64,000 nt of DNA from Streptococcus mitis (GCF_946190065.1 NZ_CAMHZD010000002.1:62001-126000); one strand, 5' to 3'. Shown: positions 44,444 to 55,430, numbered from the stretch's first letter. The notes: generated by a model from the sequence alone, not told the origin. Translations and numbers: made by a program.

Positions 44444-45247
44444 ATGAAAAAACTAGCAACCCTTCTTTTACTGTCCACTGTAGCCTTAACTGGATGTAGC
44501 AGCATCCAACGCAGTCTGCGTGGTGATGACTATGTTGATTCCAGTCTTGCTGCTGAAGAAAGTTCCAAAGCAGCTGCCCAATCTACCAAGGAATTAAATG
44601 ATGCTTTGACAAACGAAAAGGCCAACTTCCCTCAACTTTCCAAGGAAGTAGCTGAAGATGAAGCCGAAGTGATTCTCCACACAAGCCAAGGTGATATTCG
44701 CATTAAACTCTTCCCTAAACTCGCTCCTCTAGCGGTTGAAAACTTCCTCACTCATGCCAAAGAAGGCTACTATAACGGCATTACCTTCCACCGTGTCATC
44801 GATGGCTTTATGGTCCAAACTGGAGATCCAAAAGGGGACGGTACAGGTGGTCAGTCCATCTGGCATGACAAGGATAAGACAAAAGACAAGGGAACTGGTT
44901 TCAAGAACGAAATTACTCCTTATCTCTATAACATCCGTGGTGCTCTTTCTATGGCTAACACTGGTCAACCAAACACCAATGGTAGCCAGTTCTTCATCAA
45001 CCAAAACTCTACAGATACCTCTGCTAAACTCCCTACAAGCAAGTATCCAAAGAAAATCATCGAAGCCTATAAAGAAGGGGGAAACCCTAGTCTAGATGGC
45101 AAACACCCAGTCTTTGGTCAAGTGATTGACGGTATGGATGTAGTAGATAAAATTGCCAAAGCCGAAAAAGATGAAAAAGACAAGCCAATTACTGCTATCA
45201 CAATCGACAGCATCGAAGTGGTGAAAGACTACGATTTTAAATCTTAA
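44444..45247 (+). CDS. slrA: Surface lipoprotein cyclophilin (peptidyl-prolyl isomerase) SlrA
   Basis: A 267-aa lipoprotein: signal peptide with lipobox LTGC and lipidated Cys at residue 18, a polar Ser/Ala/Glu-rich linker to about 70, then a cyclophilin domain. Catalytic Arg in [15 protein letters not shown] near 120, FKNEITP near 150, and [17 protein letters not shown] near 165-180 with the usual substrate-groove residues. SlrA is a pneumococcal surface folding factor that contributes to colonisation (established for that species). Own promoter and terminator. Confidence 0.95.
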   Translation: MKKLATLLLLSTVALTGCSSIQRSLRGDDYVDSSLAAEESSKAAAQSTKELNDALTNEKANFPQLSKEVAEDEAEVILHTSQGDIRIKLFPKLAPLAVENFLTHAKEGYYNGITFHRVIDGFMVQTGDPKGDGTGGQSIWHDKDKTKDKGTGFKNEITPYLYNIRGALSMANTGQPNTNGSQFFINQNSTDTSAKLPTSKYPKKIIEAYKEGGNPSLDGKHPVFGQVIDGMDVVDKIAKAEKDEKDKPITAITIDSIEVVKDYDFKS

Positions 45248-45255
45248 AAACCAAA

Positions 45256-45286
45256 AAATACAGTATCCGCATTCGATACTGTATTT
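45256..45286. terminator. Bidirectional terminator between slrA and the ABC-F gene
   Basis: A 12-bp perfect stem AAATACAGTATC / GATACTGTATTT with a 7-nt loop. Confidence 0.92.
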
Positions 45287-45301
45287 CTTTTTTCCTCATT
45301 T

Positions 45302-46843
45302 TTAAGTTAGCTTGTTAAAGTTCCAGATTTGGTCCATCCAACCTTCATAAAAGTCTGGTTCGTGGCAGACCATAAGGATAGATCCCTTGTATTCTTTGAG
45401 AGCACGTTTGAGTTCATCCTTGGCATCCACATCCAAATGGTTGGTCGGCTCGTCCAGCACTAAAACGTTGTTTTCACGATTCATCAAGAGACAGAAACGA
45501 ACTTTGGCTTGTTCCCCACCTGACAAAACCTGAATTTGACTTTCGATATGCTTAGTTGTCAAACCACAACGGGCAAGGGCTGCACGAACTTCTGCTTGGT
45601 TGAGAGCTGGAAAGGCATTCCAAACAGCTTCAAGAGGAGTTTGGCGATTACCGCCTTCTACTTCCTGTTCAAAGTAACCGAGTTCTAGGTAGTCACCGCG
45701 TTCCACTTCCCCAGCAATTGGTGGAATTATTCCCAAGAGACTCTTCAAGAGAGTCGTTTTCCCGATACCATTTGCTCCGATAATGGCAACCTTTTGATTG
45801 CGTTCAAAGGTAAGATTTAAGGGCTTAGTAAGAGGACGATCATAACCAATCTGCAAATCCTTGGCTTGGAAGATAAAGCGCCCTGGCGTACGAGCTGGTT
45901 TGAAATCAAAGGATGGTTTTGGTTTCTCACTTTGCAACTCGATAATATCCATCTTATCCAATTTCTTCTGACGAGACATGGCCATGTTTCGTGTTGCAAC
46001 ACGCGCTTTGTTTCGCGCGACGAAGTCCTTGAGGTCTGCAATTTCTTTTTGCTGACGTTCATAGGCTGCCTCTAGCTGAGATTTCTTCATGGCATAGACT
46101 TCTTGGAACTGGTAGTAGTCACCAGAGTAACGCGTCAGCTGTTGATTTTCCACATGATAGACGATATTAATCACATCATTGAGGAATGGAATATCGTGCG
46201 AAATAAGGACAAAGGCATTCTCATAGTTTTGGAGATAGCGCTTAAGCCAGTCAATATGCTCAGCATCTAAGTAGTTGGTCGGCTCGTCTAGAAGCAAGAT
46301 ATCAGGCTTTTCAAGGAGAAGTTTAGCCAAAAGCACCTTGGTTCTTTGCCCACCTGACAAAGAAGTTACATCCGTATCCATGCCAAAGTCCATGACACCA
46401 AGGGCACGCGCTACTTCGTCAATCTTGGCATCCAAGGTATAAAAATCACGACTCTCCAGACGGTCTTGAAGTTCTCCCACTTCTTCCATGAGAGCATCAA
46501 CATCCGCTCCGTCTTCAGCCATTTCCATATAGAGGTCATTGATACGGGCTTCTGCTTTGAAAAGCTCATCAAAGGCTGTACGTAGAACATCACGCACCGA
46601 CTGTCCTTCTTCCAAGACAGAATGTTGGTCTAAGTAACCAGCAGTCACATATTTAGACCACTCAACCTTCCCTTCATCTGGCAACATTTTACCAGTCACG
46701 ATACTCATAAAGGTTGATTTCCCTTCACCATTAGCACCAACCAGACCGATATGTTCCCCCTTGAGGAGACGGAAGGACACATCTTCAAAAATTGCACGGT
46801 CACCAAAACCGTGACTCAGATTTTTAACTTCTAAAATACTCAT
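45302..46843 (-). CDS. ABC-F family ATPase (YkpA/YbiT-like)
   Basis: 513 aa, two ABC modules without membrane segments. Module 1: GANGEGKST near residue 36, LSGGQRTK near 163, LLLDEPTNYLD near 184; then the long charged interdomain linker (about 240-315, ARVATRNMAMSRQKKLDKM); module 2: GANGIGKTT near 354, LSGGEQAKVRF near 440, LVLDEPTNHLDVD near 460. ABC-F proteins act on the ribosome E site, as translation factors or antibiotic protectors; this one has the housekeeping pattern rather than a known resistance one. Follows the VanZ gene by 1 nt. Confidence 0.93.
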   Translation of the reverse strand: MSILEVKNLSHGFGDRAIFEDVSFRLLKGEHIGLVGANGEGKSTFMSIVTGKMLPDEGKVEWSKYVTAGYLDQHSVLEEGQSVRDVLRTAFDELFKAEARINDLYMEMAEDGADVDALMEEVGELQDRLESRDFYTLDAKIDEVARALGVMDFGMDTDVTSLSGGQRTKVLLAKLLLEKPDILLLDEPTNYLDAEHIDWLKRYLQNYENAFVLISHDIPFLNDVINIVYHVENQQLTRYSGDYYQFQEVYAMKKSQLEAAYERQQKEIADLKDFVARNKARVATRNMAMSRQKKLDKMDIIELQSEKPKPSFDFKPARTPGRFIFQAKDLQIGYDRPLTKPLNLTFERNQKVAIIGANGIGKTTLLKSLLGIIPPIAGEVERGDYLELGYFEQEVEGGNRQTPLEAVWNAFPALNQAEVRAALARCGLTTKHIESQIQVLSGGEQAKVRFCLLMNRENNVLVLDEPTNHLDVDAKDELKRALKEYKGSILMVCHEPDFYEGWMDQIWNFNKLT

Positions 46844-46844
46844 T

Positions 46845-47327
46845 TTAATTCCTTATCTTGTTTTTATGTAATTGTTTATAGAGGAGCCAAGCCAGATAGC
46901 CACCTAAGGTATTGGTCCACAAATCATCAATTTCAAAGACGCGATTAAAATCAAAGAAAAAGTCCAATACTAACTGCGTACACTCGATTCCAAAACTCAC
47001 TAGAAAACTAAAAAGAAGGAGCTTTTTTGTTTTCCGCAAGTTTGGAAGGAGATAAAGGAGTTGGAACATCAGAGGAAAAAGTAAGAAAATATTAAGGATA
47101 TTTTGTAAAAAAATCCAAGATAATTGTCCTATATCACTCACTTCGCCCAGTTTCCAAAGAGAATTGAAAGGAGTCAAAAGAAAAACCAGGCGTCCAAGAT
47201 GCTGAATACCTGGAGTTTCCACTCCCACGGGAGATTGTTCTTGAGGAGTAAAGCAAAAATAGACGATACAAATGCTATAGAAAATGACTCCCCAGACTAA
47301 AATATAATTATAAGTTTTCTTCATCAT
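46845..47327 (-). CDS. VanZ-like family membrane protein
   Basis: 160 aa with about four membrane segments. It shows the family pattern: ILVWGVIFYSICIVYFCFTP at the start, then NILNIFLLFPLMFQLLYLLP, a FLVSFGIECTQLVLDF segment with the conserved E-xx-Q near 120, and FEIDDLWTNTLGGYLAWLLY near 140 (each given in part). The original VanZ gives low-level teicoplanin resistance; chromosomal homologues have unknown roles. The ATG overlaps the rlmN stop (TAATG), so translation is coupled; the next codon is also ATG. Confidence 0.88.
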   Translation of the reverse strand: MMKKTYNYILVWGVIFYSICIVYFCFTPQEQSPVGVETPGIQHLGRLVFLLTPFNSLWKLGEVSDIGQLSWIFLQNILNIFLLFPLMFQLLYLLPNLRKTKKLLLFSFLVSFGIECTQLVLDFFFDFNRVFEIDDLWTNTLGGYLAWLLYKQLHKNKIRN

Positions 47328-48412
47328 TAAGGATTGACTGCAGCGACTGCTTTCTGACGGTCACGTTTCATTGTGTTAGAGCGCAATTGTCCACAAGCTG
47401 CATCAATATCTGTACCATGCTCTTGACGAACAACACAGTTAACCCCTTTTTTCTTAAGCGTATCATAGAAGGCCATGACACGCTCTTTGGGACTACGGCT
47501 ATATTGGTCATGCTCACTAACTGGGTTATAAGGAATCAAGTTTACATAAGACAATTTCTTGATATTCTTGAGCAATTCAGCCAATTCCAAGGCTTGTTCT
47601 ACACCGTCATTAACTTCATTGAGCATGATATACTCAAAGGTCACACGACGATTTGTTGTCTCAATGTAGTACTCAATAGCAGCAAAGAGTTTTTCAATCG
47701 GAAAGGCACGGTTAATTTTCATGATGCTTGAGCGCAATTCATTGTTAGGTGCGTGAAGAGAAACGGCAAGATTGACCTGAACCCCTTCATTAGCAAAATC
47801 ACGAATTTTATGGGCCAAACCTGAGGTTGAAACCGTAATGTGACGAGCACCGATGGCCATTCCTTTATCATCATTGATAGTACGAACGAAATTCAAGACA
47901 TTGTTGTAGTTATCAAAAGGCTCACCGATACCCATGACAACGATATGGCTGACGCGTTCATCCTGACCACGCTCATCAAAGTATTTCTGCACTAGCATGA
48001 TTTGCGCTACGATTTCACCGTTATTAAGGTCACGTTGTTTCTTAATCAAACCAGAGGCACAGAAGGTACAACCGATATTACAGCCGACCTGAGTGGTCAC
48101 ACAGACTGACAAACCGTAGTGCTGACGCATCAGTACAGTCTCAATTAGCATACCATCAGGCAATTCAAAAAGATATTTGACCGTACCATCAGCAGACTCT
48201 TGAATGATACGTTGTTTCAAGGGATTGACCACAAACTGGTCATTAAGCTTAGCAATCAAATCCTTGGAAAGGTTGGTCATCTCTTCAAATGACTGGACAC
48301 GTTTACGGTAGAGCCATTCCCAGATTTGATTTGCACGGAATTTCTTTTCTCCCTGCTCCAAAACCCATTCCTGCATGGTTTGACGTGTTAAACTATAAAT
48401 TGACGGTTTCAT
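47327..48412 (-). CDS. rlmN: 23S rRNA (adenine2503-C2) / tRNA methyltransferase RlmN
   Basis: A 361-aa radical-SAM methyltransferase. Cluster motif CNIGCTFC (C-x3-C-x2-C) near residues 110-117, the SAM-binding [13 protein letters not shown] near 162, VSLHAPNN near 220 and the C-terminal catalytic Cys in DIDAACGQL near 340. It methylates A2503 of 23S rRNA (fidelity; modest effect on linezolid-type drugs). Ribosome site AAGGAGAAGAA. Second in the yutD-rlmN-vanZ-abcF operon. Confidence 0.97.
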   Translation of the reverse strand: MKPSIYSLTRQTMQEWVLEQGEKKFRANQIWEWLYRKRVQSFEEMTNLSKDLIAKLNDQFVVNPLKQRIIQESADGTVKYLFELPDGMLIETVLMRQHYGLSVCVTTQVGCNIGCTFCASGLIKKQRDLNNGEIVAQIMLVQKYFDERGQDERVSHIVVMGIGEPFDNYNNVLNFVRTINDDKGMAIGARHITVSTSGLAHKIRDFANEGVQVNLAVSLHAPNNELRSSIMKINRAFPIEKLFAAIEYYIETTNRRVTFEYIMLNEVNDGVEQALELAELLKNIKKLSYVNLIPYNPVSEHDQYSRSPKERVMAFYDTLKKKGVNCVVRQEHGTDIDAACGQLRSNTMKRDRQKAVAAVNP

Positions 48413-48432
48413 TTCTTCTCCTTATTCTCTAC

Positions 48433-48963
48433 TCACTTCTGACGAATGACAAAATGACGTTGTCCCTTATCCTCTTTCTGAGAATGCTGGTCTTTCTGAC
48501 GACGTCTATTTTTCTTATCTGCATTCGGTTTTCGTTTGGTTTGAGCCGGTTTCTTTCCTTTTCTAGAAGACGGTTCTTCTTCCTTCTTACGCATTTTCTT
48601 GTCAAATGATGCTCGCTTAGGGGCTTCATTTTCTAGGACAAAATAGGCACAACCATAACTACAATACTCTAAAAGATAGTCTTGTAAACGACTAATTTTT
48701 TCAAGTTTTTCTTCTGTTCGGTCATCCTTGTAAAAACCGCGTAGGCGAAGTTGTTCGTTACTCCAATCTCCCACGATATAATCAAACTTGGTTAAGACTT
48801 CTGAAAAACGCTGATTAAAAGCCGTCACATTGAAGGCATCTTTGCTATTTTCCACCAAGGAAAAAGCGATCCCTTCCGTTTCGACCTTGTCCCCGTGTAA
48901 ATGGAACTCAGGACCAGGAAATTTGTTATAGTTGTATAATTCAGGTGCAATTTCTTTTCGCAT
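48433..48963 (-). CDS. YutD-like (DUF1027) protein with basic C-terminal tail
   Basis: 176 aa. Residues 1-115 form the DUF1027 domain (YNKFPGPEFHLHGDKV, AFNQRFSEVLTKFDYIVGDW near 50, LRLRGFYKDDR near 72, LLEYCSYGCAYFVLEN near 93). The tail from about 118 is low-complexity and strongly basic (KKMRKKEEE, RKGKKPAQTKRKPNADKKNRRR in part), suggesting RNA or nucleoid binding and fitting the neighbouring rRNA methylase gene. Function not established. Ribosome site AAAGGATATCT; heads the operon. Confidence 0.85.
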   Translation of the reverse strand: MRKEIAPELYNYNKFPGPEFHLHGDKVETEGIAFSLVENSKDAFNVTAFNQRFSEVLTKFDYIVGDWSNEQLRLRGFYKDDRTEEKLEKISRLQDYLLEYCSYGCAYFVLENEAPKRASFDKKMRKKEEEPSSRKGKKPAQTKRKPNADKKNRRRQKDQHSQKEDKGQRHFVIRQK

Positions 48964-49041
48964 AGATATCCTTTTTCCACGATTACTTAATACTTTATTC
49001 TACCATAATTTCTAGCAGTTAGCACGTTTCTCATAAAAATG

Positions 49042-49067
49042 AAAAAAGTCTGACGATTTTGTCAGAC
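49042..49067 (-). terminator. Terminator of sodA
   Basis: On the minus strand GTCTGAC / GTCAGAC (7 bp perfect), 6-nt loop, then TTTTTT. Confidence 0.9.
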
Positions 49068-49118
49068 CAGAATCTATAACCTTAAAAAGAGAAGAACAAT
49101 TCTTCCCTCCAACTATCA

Positions 49119-49724
49119 TTATTTAGCTGCTGCGTACAATTCATCTACTTTGTTCCAGTTGATCACTGAGAAGAAAGCTTTGATGTAGTCAGGACGCACG
49201 TTGCGATATTTCACGTAGTAAGCATGTTCCCAAACGTCCAAGCCCAAGATTGGTTTTTTACCTTCTGAGATTGGTGTGTCTTGGTTTGCTGTTGAAGTCA
49301 CTTCAAGTTTACCTTCTTTGTTGACCACCAACCATGCCCATCCTGAACCGAAACGAGTTGTTGCTGCTGCAGTGAAGGCTGCTTGGAATTCTTCAAATGA
49401 ACCAAATGTTGCATCGATTGCTGCTGCAAGTTCTGCTGATGGAGCTGTTTTCTCAGGAGTCATCAATTCCCAGAAAAGAGCGTGGTTCAAGTGTCCACCA
49501 CCATTGTTGATAAGCGCTTGACGGATATCAGCTGGGATAGATTCTACATCAGCAAGCAAGGCTTCAAGATCTTCACCGATTTCAGGGTGTTTTTCAAGAG
49601 CTGCATTAGCATTGTTGACATAAGTTTGATGGTGTTTGTCATGGTGCAAGTGCATTGTTTCCGCATCGATGTATGGTTCCAAAGCGTCGTATGCATATGG
49701 AAGATCTGGTAAGATAATAGCCAT
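49119..49724 (-). CDS. sodA: Manganese-dependent superoxide dismutase
   Basis: 201 aa. Metal ligands: His in [19 protein letters not shown] near residue 27, His in NHALFWELM near 81, and [18 protein letters not shown] with Asp and His near 163-167. The [11 protein letters not shown] and GSGWAWL segments fit the Mn/Fe family, and streptococcal members use Mn. It detoxifies superoxide made in aerobic growth. Promoter at 49756-49784. Monocistronic. Widely used for species typing in streptococci. Confidence 0.97.
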   Translation of the reverse strand: MAIILPDLPYAYDALEPYIDAETMHLHHDKHHQTYVNNANAALEKHPEIGEDLEALLADVESIPADIRQALINNGGGHLNHALFWELMTPEKTAPSAELAAAIDATFGSFEEFQAAFTAAATTRFGSGWAWLVVNKEGKLEVTSTANQDTPISEGKKPILGLDVWEHAYYVKYRNVRPDYIKAFFSVINWNKVDELYAAAK

Positions 49725-49755
49725 CTGTAATACCTCTTTTTCTTTCTATATGAAA

Positions 49756-49784
49756 ATGATAACGCAAACATTCACTTTTTTCAA
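49756..49784 (-). promoter_or_regulatory. Promoter of sodA
   Basis: On the minus strand TTGAAA (49784-49779), 17-nt spacer, TATCAT (49761-49756), 32 nt before the ATG. Confidence 0.6.
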
Positions 49785-49829
49785 GTTTTTTGCTTATAGA
49801 TGAAGAAATCACTAAAATACTTTCTAATA

Positions 49830-49925
49830 ATACTCTTCGAAAATCTCTTCAAACCGCGTCAACGTCGCCTTGCCGTACTCAAGTATAGCCTGCGGCTAGT
49901 TTGCTCTTTGATTTTCATTGAGTAT
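49830..49925 (+). repeat. BOX element (boxA-boxC, no boxB), plus orientation
   Basis: Starts ATACTCTTCGAAAATC (boxA end), contains CGTCAACGTCGCCTTGCCGTA (given without its last base run) and GCCTGCGGCTAGTTTGC, and ends GATTTTCATTGAGTAT (boxC). About 96 nt, slightly shorter than a full A-C element. It lies between the sodA promoter and the holA terminator. Confidence 0.9.
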
Positions 49926-49945
49926 AGAATAAGCAAATCACTAAG

Positions 49946-49978
49946 AAACCCACGACAAGATAATCCTGACGCGGGTTT
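49946..49978 (-). terminator. Terminator of pyrDA-holA
   Basis: On the minus strand AAACCCGCG / CGTGGGTTT (one G-T) with a 15-nt loop and a short T-containing tail, 17 nt after the holA stop. Confidence 0.7.
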
Positions 49979-49994
49979 TAGTTTCAAAAAAATG

Positions 49995-51032
49995 TCAATT
50001 GACCTGACTAGCAATCTGTAAGAGTACCTTTTCAAAAAGGAAACCTTTTTCATAAAGACCTGTCTTAATCTGATAGTCTGTCTCAATCAAATAAGAAATA
50101 GCTTTCTTTAAAAAGCTCAAGGAAAGTCCTCGCGAATCCCTTAGCGCAAACTTGATTTGATAGGGATTAGGATTGCGTCCCAGAAAACTTCCTAGACTAC
50201 TTGCAATCTGCGATTCTGTTTGCCCAGACTCCGACAAAATTTTCACCTGAGTAAAAGTTCGAAATTGTCCTAGCATGACTGCAATCAACTTGATTTCATC
50301 TTCACCCTGCAAGGTCAAGTCTCTAACCAAATCGCGCGCCTGGTCCATCTTTTTAGTCAGAATAAACTGAGTTAAATCAAAAATATTGTCCTGTAAGGTC
50401 TTGGAAATAGCGTTGACAATATCCTCTTCCTCGATAACAGAATCTTCCTTATAGGACTGTAAAAAATGGAGATTTTTCTGGATTTCGCTAAATTGAAAAC
50501 CCGACTTGATGAGGAGATTTTCAAAAGAATTATTAGTAAACTGCAGGCCTTGTTTCTGACTCCACTTTTGGAAATACTGGCGCAGTTCTTGTTCTTTGGC
50601 TTCTACTGCATCAAAAACCTTGGCATCACGCTTCAGTAATTTAACCAACCTTCTTTTGCTATCCAGCTTTCCTTCCGCAAAGATTAACAGCTTGGTTGTT
50701 GGTGAAGGATTGTCAAGGTATTCCTCAAACGACTTGAGCTCATCATCTGTCAAAAAACGCTTTTTAGCAGTCGTGATATCGACAAAATGATCTAATATTA
50801 CGATTTTCTCATCCGCAAAGAAAGGAAGGCTGACCAACTCCAGTTCCACATCCTTGTATACTACTTCTTTCATATCAAAGTAGGCAAAGTTGAGGTCGGC
50901 AGAATCATAACCAATCTGTTTCAATACTTGACTCTTCATCACTTCAAACTGACCCTGATCTGTCCCTGTAAAAAGGCTCAGGCTCAGTAAATTTGATAAA
51001 GTCAACTTCTGACTTTCTTCAATGGCTAGCAT
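49995..51032 (-). CDS. holA: DNA polymerase III, delta subunit
   Basis: A 345-aa clamp-loader delta subunit. Typical elements: DLNFAYFDMKE with D near 48, SLPFFADEKIVILDHF near 68, TTKLLIFAEGKLDSKRRLVKLL near 110, LIKSGFQFSEIQKNLHFL near 180 and LMLGQFRTF-like VMLGQFRTFTQVKIL near 255. It opens the sliding clamp. Begins 32 nt after pyrDA, with AAAGGAGAGAAG, and no terminator between. Confidence 0.93.
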   Translation of the reverse strand: MLAIEESQKLTLSNLLSLSLFTGTDQGQFEVMKSQVLKQIGYDSADLNFAYFDMKEVVYKDVELELVSLPFFADEKIVILDHFVDITTAKKRFLTDDELKSFEEYLDNPSPTTKLLIFAEGKLDSKRRLVKLLKRDAKVFDAVEAKEQELRQYFQKWSQKQGLQFTNNSFENLLIKSGFQFSEIQKNLHFLQSYKEDSVIEEEDIVNAISKTLQDNIFDLTQFILTKKMDQARDLVRDLTLQGEDEIKLIAVMLGQFRTFTQVKILSESGQTESQIASSLGSFLGRNPNPYQIKFALRDSRGLSLSFLKKAISYLIETDYQIKTGLYEKGFLFEKVLLQIASQVN

Positions 51033-51064
51033 CTTCTCTCCTTTCTTCTAACTTTTTCGTTCAT

Positions 51065-52000
51065 TTAATCAATATAGCGCAATTTCCCACGGAAATCTTC
51101 TAGGCTTTCGTAACCTTTTTCCTCCATGATTGTTTTCAGTTCATTGGTAATGCGGTCAAAAGCACCAACGCCTTCTTTATGAAGGGTTGTTCCCACCTGC
51201 ACCATACTTGCTCCACAGAGGATATGTTCAAAGGCATCACGACCAGTCAGAACGCCACCGGTTCCAATGATTTGGATTTGAGGATTTAAGCGTTGGTAGA
51301 AGGCATGAACATTAGCTAGAGCAGTTGGTTTAATATACTCCCCACCAATGCCCCCAAAACCATTTTTAGGACGGATAACAACAGACTCATCTTCTATATA
51401 AAGGCCGTTTCCGATAGAGTTGACGCAGTTGACAAACTTGAGCGGGTACTTATTGAAAATAGCTGCCGCTTGGTCAAAGTGAACAATGTCAAAATATGGT
51501 GGCAATTTAATTCCAAGAGGTTTTGTAAAGTAGTCAAATACTTCTGCCAAAATCCGGTCTGTTGTCTCAAAATCATAAGCAATCTGAGGTTTACCTGGAA
51601 CATTTGGACAGGAAAGGTTTAGCTCAGTCAGACCACGAAACTCACTCTCTTGGACTTTTTTCAAGATAGTATGGGTTTCTTCTGGAGACATGCCGACTAG
51701 AGATAAGAAGAAAGTTCGGTTTGGCTCTTTTTCCTGCAAGTCCAAAAGATAGTCCAGATAGTAGTCTAAGCCATTATTTGGTAATCCCATGGAGTTGATA
51801 GAACCAAGTGGAATATCCTGATAACGTGGTTCAGTATTCCCCTGACGAAAGTCCAAGGTCGCAGTCTTCGTAACAAAAGTACCTGCTGCTGAGTTTTTGA
51901 CCCCTTCTAGTTCCTCTATCGTCATACAAGCCACACCCGCTGCATTCATCAAGCAATTATCAAACTCAAAGCCAGCTATTTGTGTTTTCGTTGATACCAT
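51065..52000 (-). CDS. pyrDA: Dihydroorotate dehydrogenase A (class 1A, fumarate-dependent)
   Basis: 311 aa, FMN-binding TIM barrel. Class 1A marks: [14 protein letters not shown] near 19, the [19 protein letters not shown] loop near 39-57, [13 protein letters not shown] near 67, catalytic Cys in [13 protein letters not shown] near 130, and [26 protein letters not shown] near 245 (in part). Cytoplasmic, uses fumarate as electron acceptor, in pyrimidine synthesis. GGAGGATC before ATG. It is divergent from gdhA across a 244-nt AT-rich gap. Confidence 0.97.
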   Translation of the reverse strand: MVSTKTQIAGFEFDNCLMNAAGVACMTIEELEGVKNSAAGTFVTKTATLDFRQGNTEPRYQDIPLGSINSMGLPNNGLDYYLDYLLDLQEKEPNRTFFLSLVGMSPEETHTILKKVQESEFRGLTELNLSCPNVPGKPQIAYDFETTDRILAEVFDYFTKPLGIKLPPYFDIVHFDQAAAIFNKYPLKFVNCVNSIGNGLYIEDESVVIRPKNGFGGIGGEYIKPTALANVHAFYQRLNPQIQIIGTGGVLTGRDAFEHILCGASMVQVGTTLHKEGVGAFDRITNELKTIMEEKGYESLEDFRGKLRYID

Positions 52001-52160
52001 GATTCTGATCCTCCAGATTCCTTTTATTGCTAATATTATACCATATTTTCAGCTTTTCTCTTTAAGAAAGTCATTTATAAGAAAAACGTTCGTTTTTTAT
52101 CCAATTTCAAAAAATTCCAATTTCAAACAATCCCAAAAATCAAATTGAAAGAATTTTTAG

Positions 52161-53591
<1,431 letters not shown>

Positions 53592-53604
53592 GAGTTATTT
53601 GCTC

Positions 53605-53635
53605 AATCCTCAATCACTACGATTGGGGATTTTTA
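53605..53635 (+). terminator. Terminator of gdhA
   Basis: An 11-bp stem AATCCTCAATC / GATTGGGGATT (one G-T), loop ACTAC, then TTTT. Confidence 0.9.
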
Positions 53636-53645
53636 TGTTGAATTC

Positions 53646-53673
53646 AAAAAACTCACCATTAACAGTGAGTTTT
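53646..53673. terminator. Terminator of the TetR operon (bidirectional)
   Basis: AAAACTCAC / GTGAGTTTT with an 8-nt loop, flanked by an A-run; on the minus strand it follows the TetR stop. Confidence 0.8.
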
Positions 53674-53684
53674 AACATCTAAAT

Positions 53685-54329
53685 TTATTTTACTTTCATT
53701 AGGGCAGATGACAAACATTCAACAATCTCATCAACTGCTTCATCTATGTTTATAGTTCCTTCATCATTCAACATCATGGGAATAAGATAAGAAAAACTCA
53801 ATGCTAAAATGTATCGAACAATTCTTTCATTTGACCAATTTAGAATAAGTCCTTTTTCTTTAAATTGATTTAAAACCGGGCTAATTGGTTCTATTATAGA
53901 TTGAACAATAATATTTCCTAACTGGATAGAAAGATTTTTATCAATAAAAGAACGCCCCAAGAGAATTTTAACATGCATTTGATTCTCCTGAATGAAAAAG
54001 AGCCTATCTCGAACAATACTTTTTAAAAAGAAGGGAAAAGTTTCTTGATCTACTGTGAATTTTTTTTCTGAGAAATCCGCAATTACTTCTGGAATAACCT
54101 GTTCTAGAAAAGTAGATAAAATGGCTTCTAAAATACCTTCCTTTGTTTTAAAGTAACTAAAAACAGTTCCTTCTGACACTCCAGCGCGTTCGGCAATAAG
54201 GCTGGACGTTGTATTCTCAAATCCAATTTCTGAGAATAATTTTAAGCTTGATAATAACACTCGACGTTGTTTCAAGCTCAAGTTGCTAACTTCTAACGTC
54301 TGAGCATACTTTTGTTCTAAACTTTCCAT
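53685..54329 (-). CDS. TetR/AcrR family transcriptional regulator
   Basis: 214 aa. N-terminal HTH: KQRRVLLSSLKLFSEIGFEN, SSLIAERAGVSEGTVFSYFKTKEGIL (in part) with recognition helix VSEGTVFSYF near 55. The C-terminal ligand domain is unlike characterised members. It is encoded 16 nt after the oxidoreductase gene, with AGAGGTG before the ATG, and a near-perfect palindrome lies in the promoter of that gene, so it most likely represses its own operon until an inducer binds. A GTG three codons upstream is less likely. Confidence 0.92.
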   Translation of the reverse strand: MESLEQKYAQTLEVSNLSLKQRRVLLSSLKLFSEIGFENTTSSLIAERAGVSEGTVFSYFKTKEGILEAILSTFLEQVIPEVIADFSEKKFTVDQETFPFFLKSIVRDRLFFIQENQMHVKILLGRSFIDKNLSIQLGNIIVQSIIEPISPVLNQFKEKGLILNWSNERIVRYILALSFSYLIPMMLNDEGTINIDEAVDEIVECLSSALMKVK

Positions 54330-54345
54330 CGCTAGCACCTCTCTT

Positions 54346-55350
54346 CTACTCTCTTACTTTTACGACTTTTTTGCCTCGACTGTGTCCCATTTTCAGACTA
54401 CGATAGGCTTCTCTAACCGACTTTAGAGAAAAGTCATACACTTGATCAATTTTCAGCTGAACCTTCCCGTCTGAGACCATTTCAGCTAAAGTGCTAAAAT
54501 CATCATATGTGGAATGTCTCGGACCAGTAAACTGAGCACCTTTTATCATAACATAGGGCGAAGGTACTAATGTTCCAATAGCTGTCCCTTTCAAGCCTAA
54601 ACTAAAAGCCAATCTAACATAATCAGATCCATAACAATCCAAAAATTTTGTAATAGGCGTTGGACTAGCTGATAGAAGAGCCTTCTTGATATTCTCTTCG
54701 TAACTTACTGGTATGGCACCTAAAGACTTCAGATACTCTGCATTTTTCTTACTTGCTATTCCAATCACTGTCGCCCCCTTAGCAACTGCATACTGTACTG
54801 CAATACTTCCAATACCTCCTGCTGCAGCTGAAATAACAACTGTATCTCTTGAATTTAAACCGATTCTTCTAAAAGCCCCACCTACAGTTAGAGCAGCTAC
54901 TCCCATAGTAGCTGCGTGAGTCATGTCGATCATCTCTGGTTTCAATACAATTTCTGATTCATTGACACAAATTTCTGTTGCTAAAGCTCCCCTCTTAGTT
55001 CCCAAACCAGGATCGCTAATCATTGTTCCAAACACCTTATCTCCTACTGAAAACCTACTTACTTCATTTCCAACTTCTGTAATAACTCCAGAAAAATCTC
55101 TCCCCACACCTTTTGGAAATAAAGATGATTTAGATTCAAACCAACGACTTGGTTTCCTTAATTTCGTTATAAAAGATAGAAATCGAAGGGGTTTCGCTCC
55201 CTCAAAAGTTTTATAATCAATAGGATTTAAACCAACAGCATGAACTTCTACTCTCACCTGATTTACATCCAAGGCTGTAGAGTCGATCTTTAGCAAATCC
55301 AAGACCTCTTCGTTACCGAAACGACTGTACTCTATTGCTTCAACAACCAT
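54346..55350 (-). CDS. MDR-family zinc-independent NAD(P)H oxidoreductase (quinone-reductase-like)
   Basis: 334 aa. GroES-like N-terminal domain with VHAVGLNPIDYKTFEG near residue 34 and GVGRDFSGVITEVG near 82, NADPH loop SAAAGGIGSIAVQYAVAKGATVIG near 175 (in part), and the end FSLKSVREAYRSLKMGHSRGKKVV. The zinc ligands of alcohol dehydrogenases are missing, so it belongs to the quinone-reductase branch. Substrate is unknown, perhaps an electrophile or quinone that is sensed by the TetR partner. AAGGAG before ATG. First gene of the two-gene operon. Confidence 0.9.
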   Translation of the reverse strand: MVVEAIEYSRFGNEEVLDLLKIDSTALDVNQVRVEVHAVGLNPIDYKTFEGAKPLRFLSFITKLRKPSRWFESKSSLFPKGVGRDFSGVITEVGNEVSRFSVGDKVFGTMISDPGLGTKRGALATEICVNESEIVLKPEMIDMTHAATMGVAALTVGGAFRRIGLNSRDTVVISAAAGGIGSIAVQYAVAKGATVIGIASKKNAEYLKSLGAIPVSYEENIKKALLSASPTPITKFLDCYGSDYVRLAFSLGLKGTAIGTLVPSPYVMIKGAQFTGPRHSTYDDFSTLAEMVSDGKVQLKIDQVYDFSLKSVREAYRSLKMGHSRGKKVVKVRE

Positions 55351-55374
55351 TTTCTTTACTCCTTAATTTCACAA

Positions 55375-55396
55375 AAATTGAGTGAACACTCATTTT
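55375..55396. promoter_or_regulatory. TetR-type operator
   Basis: AAATTGAGTG-AA-CACTCATTTT: arms of 10 bp with one mismatch (core TGAGTG / CACTCA perfect). It lies between the -10 and the start codon of the oxidoreductase gene, where bound repressor would block transcription. Confidence 0.75.
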
Positions 55397-55401
55397 TATA
55401 A

Positions 55402-55430
55402 ATTATACTCTTAATTTGTAAGAAAATCAA
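55402..55430 (-). promoter_or_regulatory. Promoter of the oxidoreductase-tetR operon
   Basis: On the minus strand TTGATT (55430-55425), 17-nt spacer, TATAAT (55407-55402). Confidence 0.75.
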
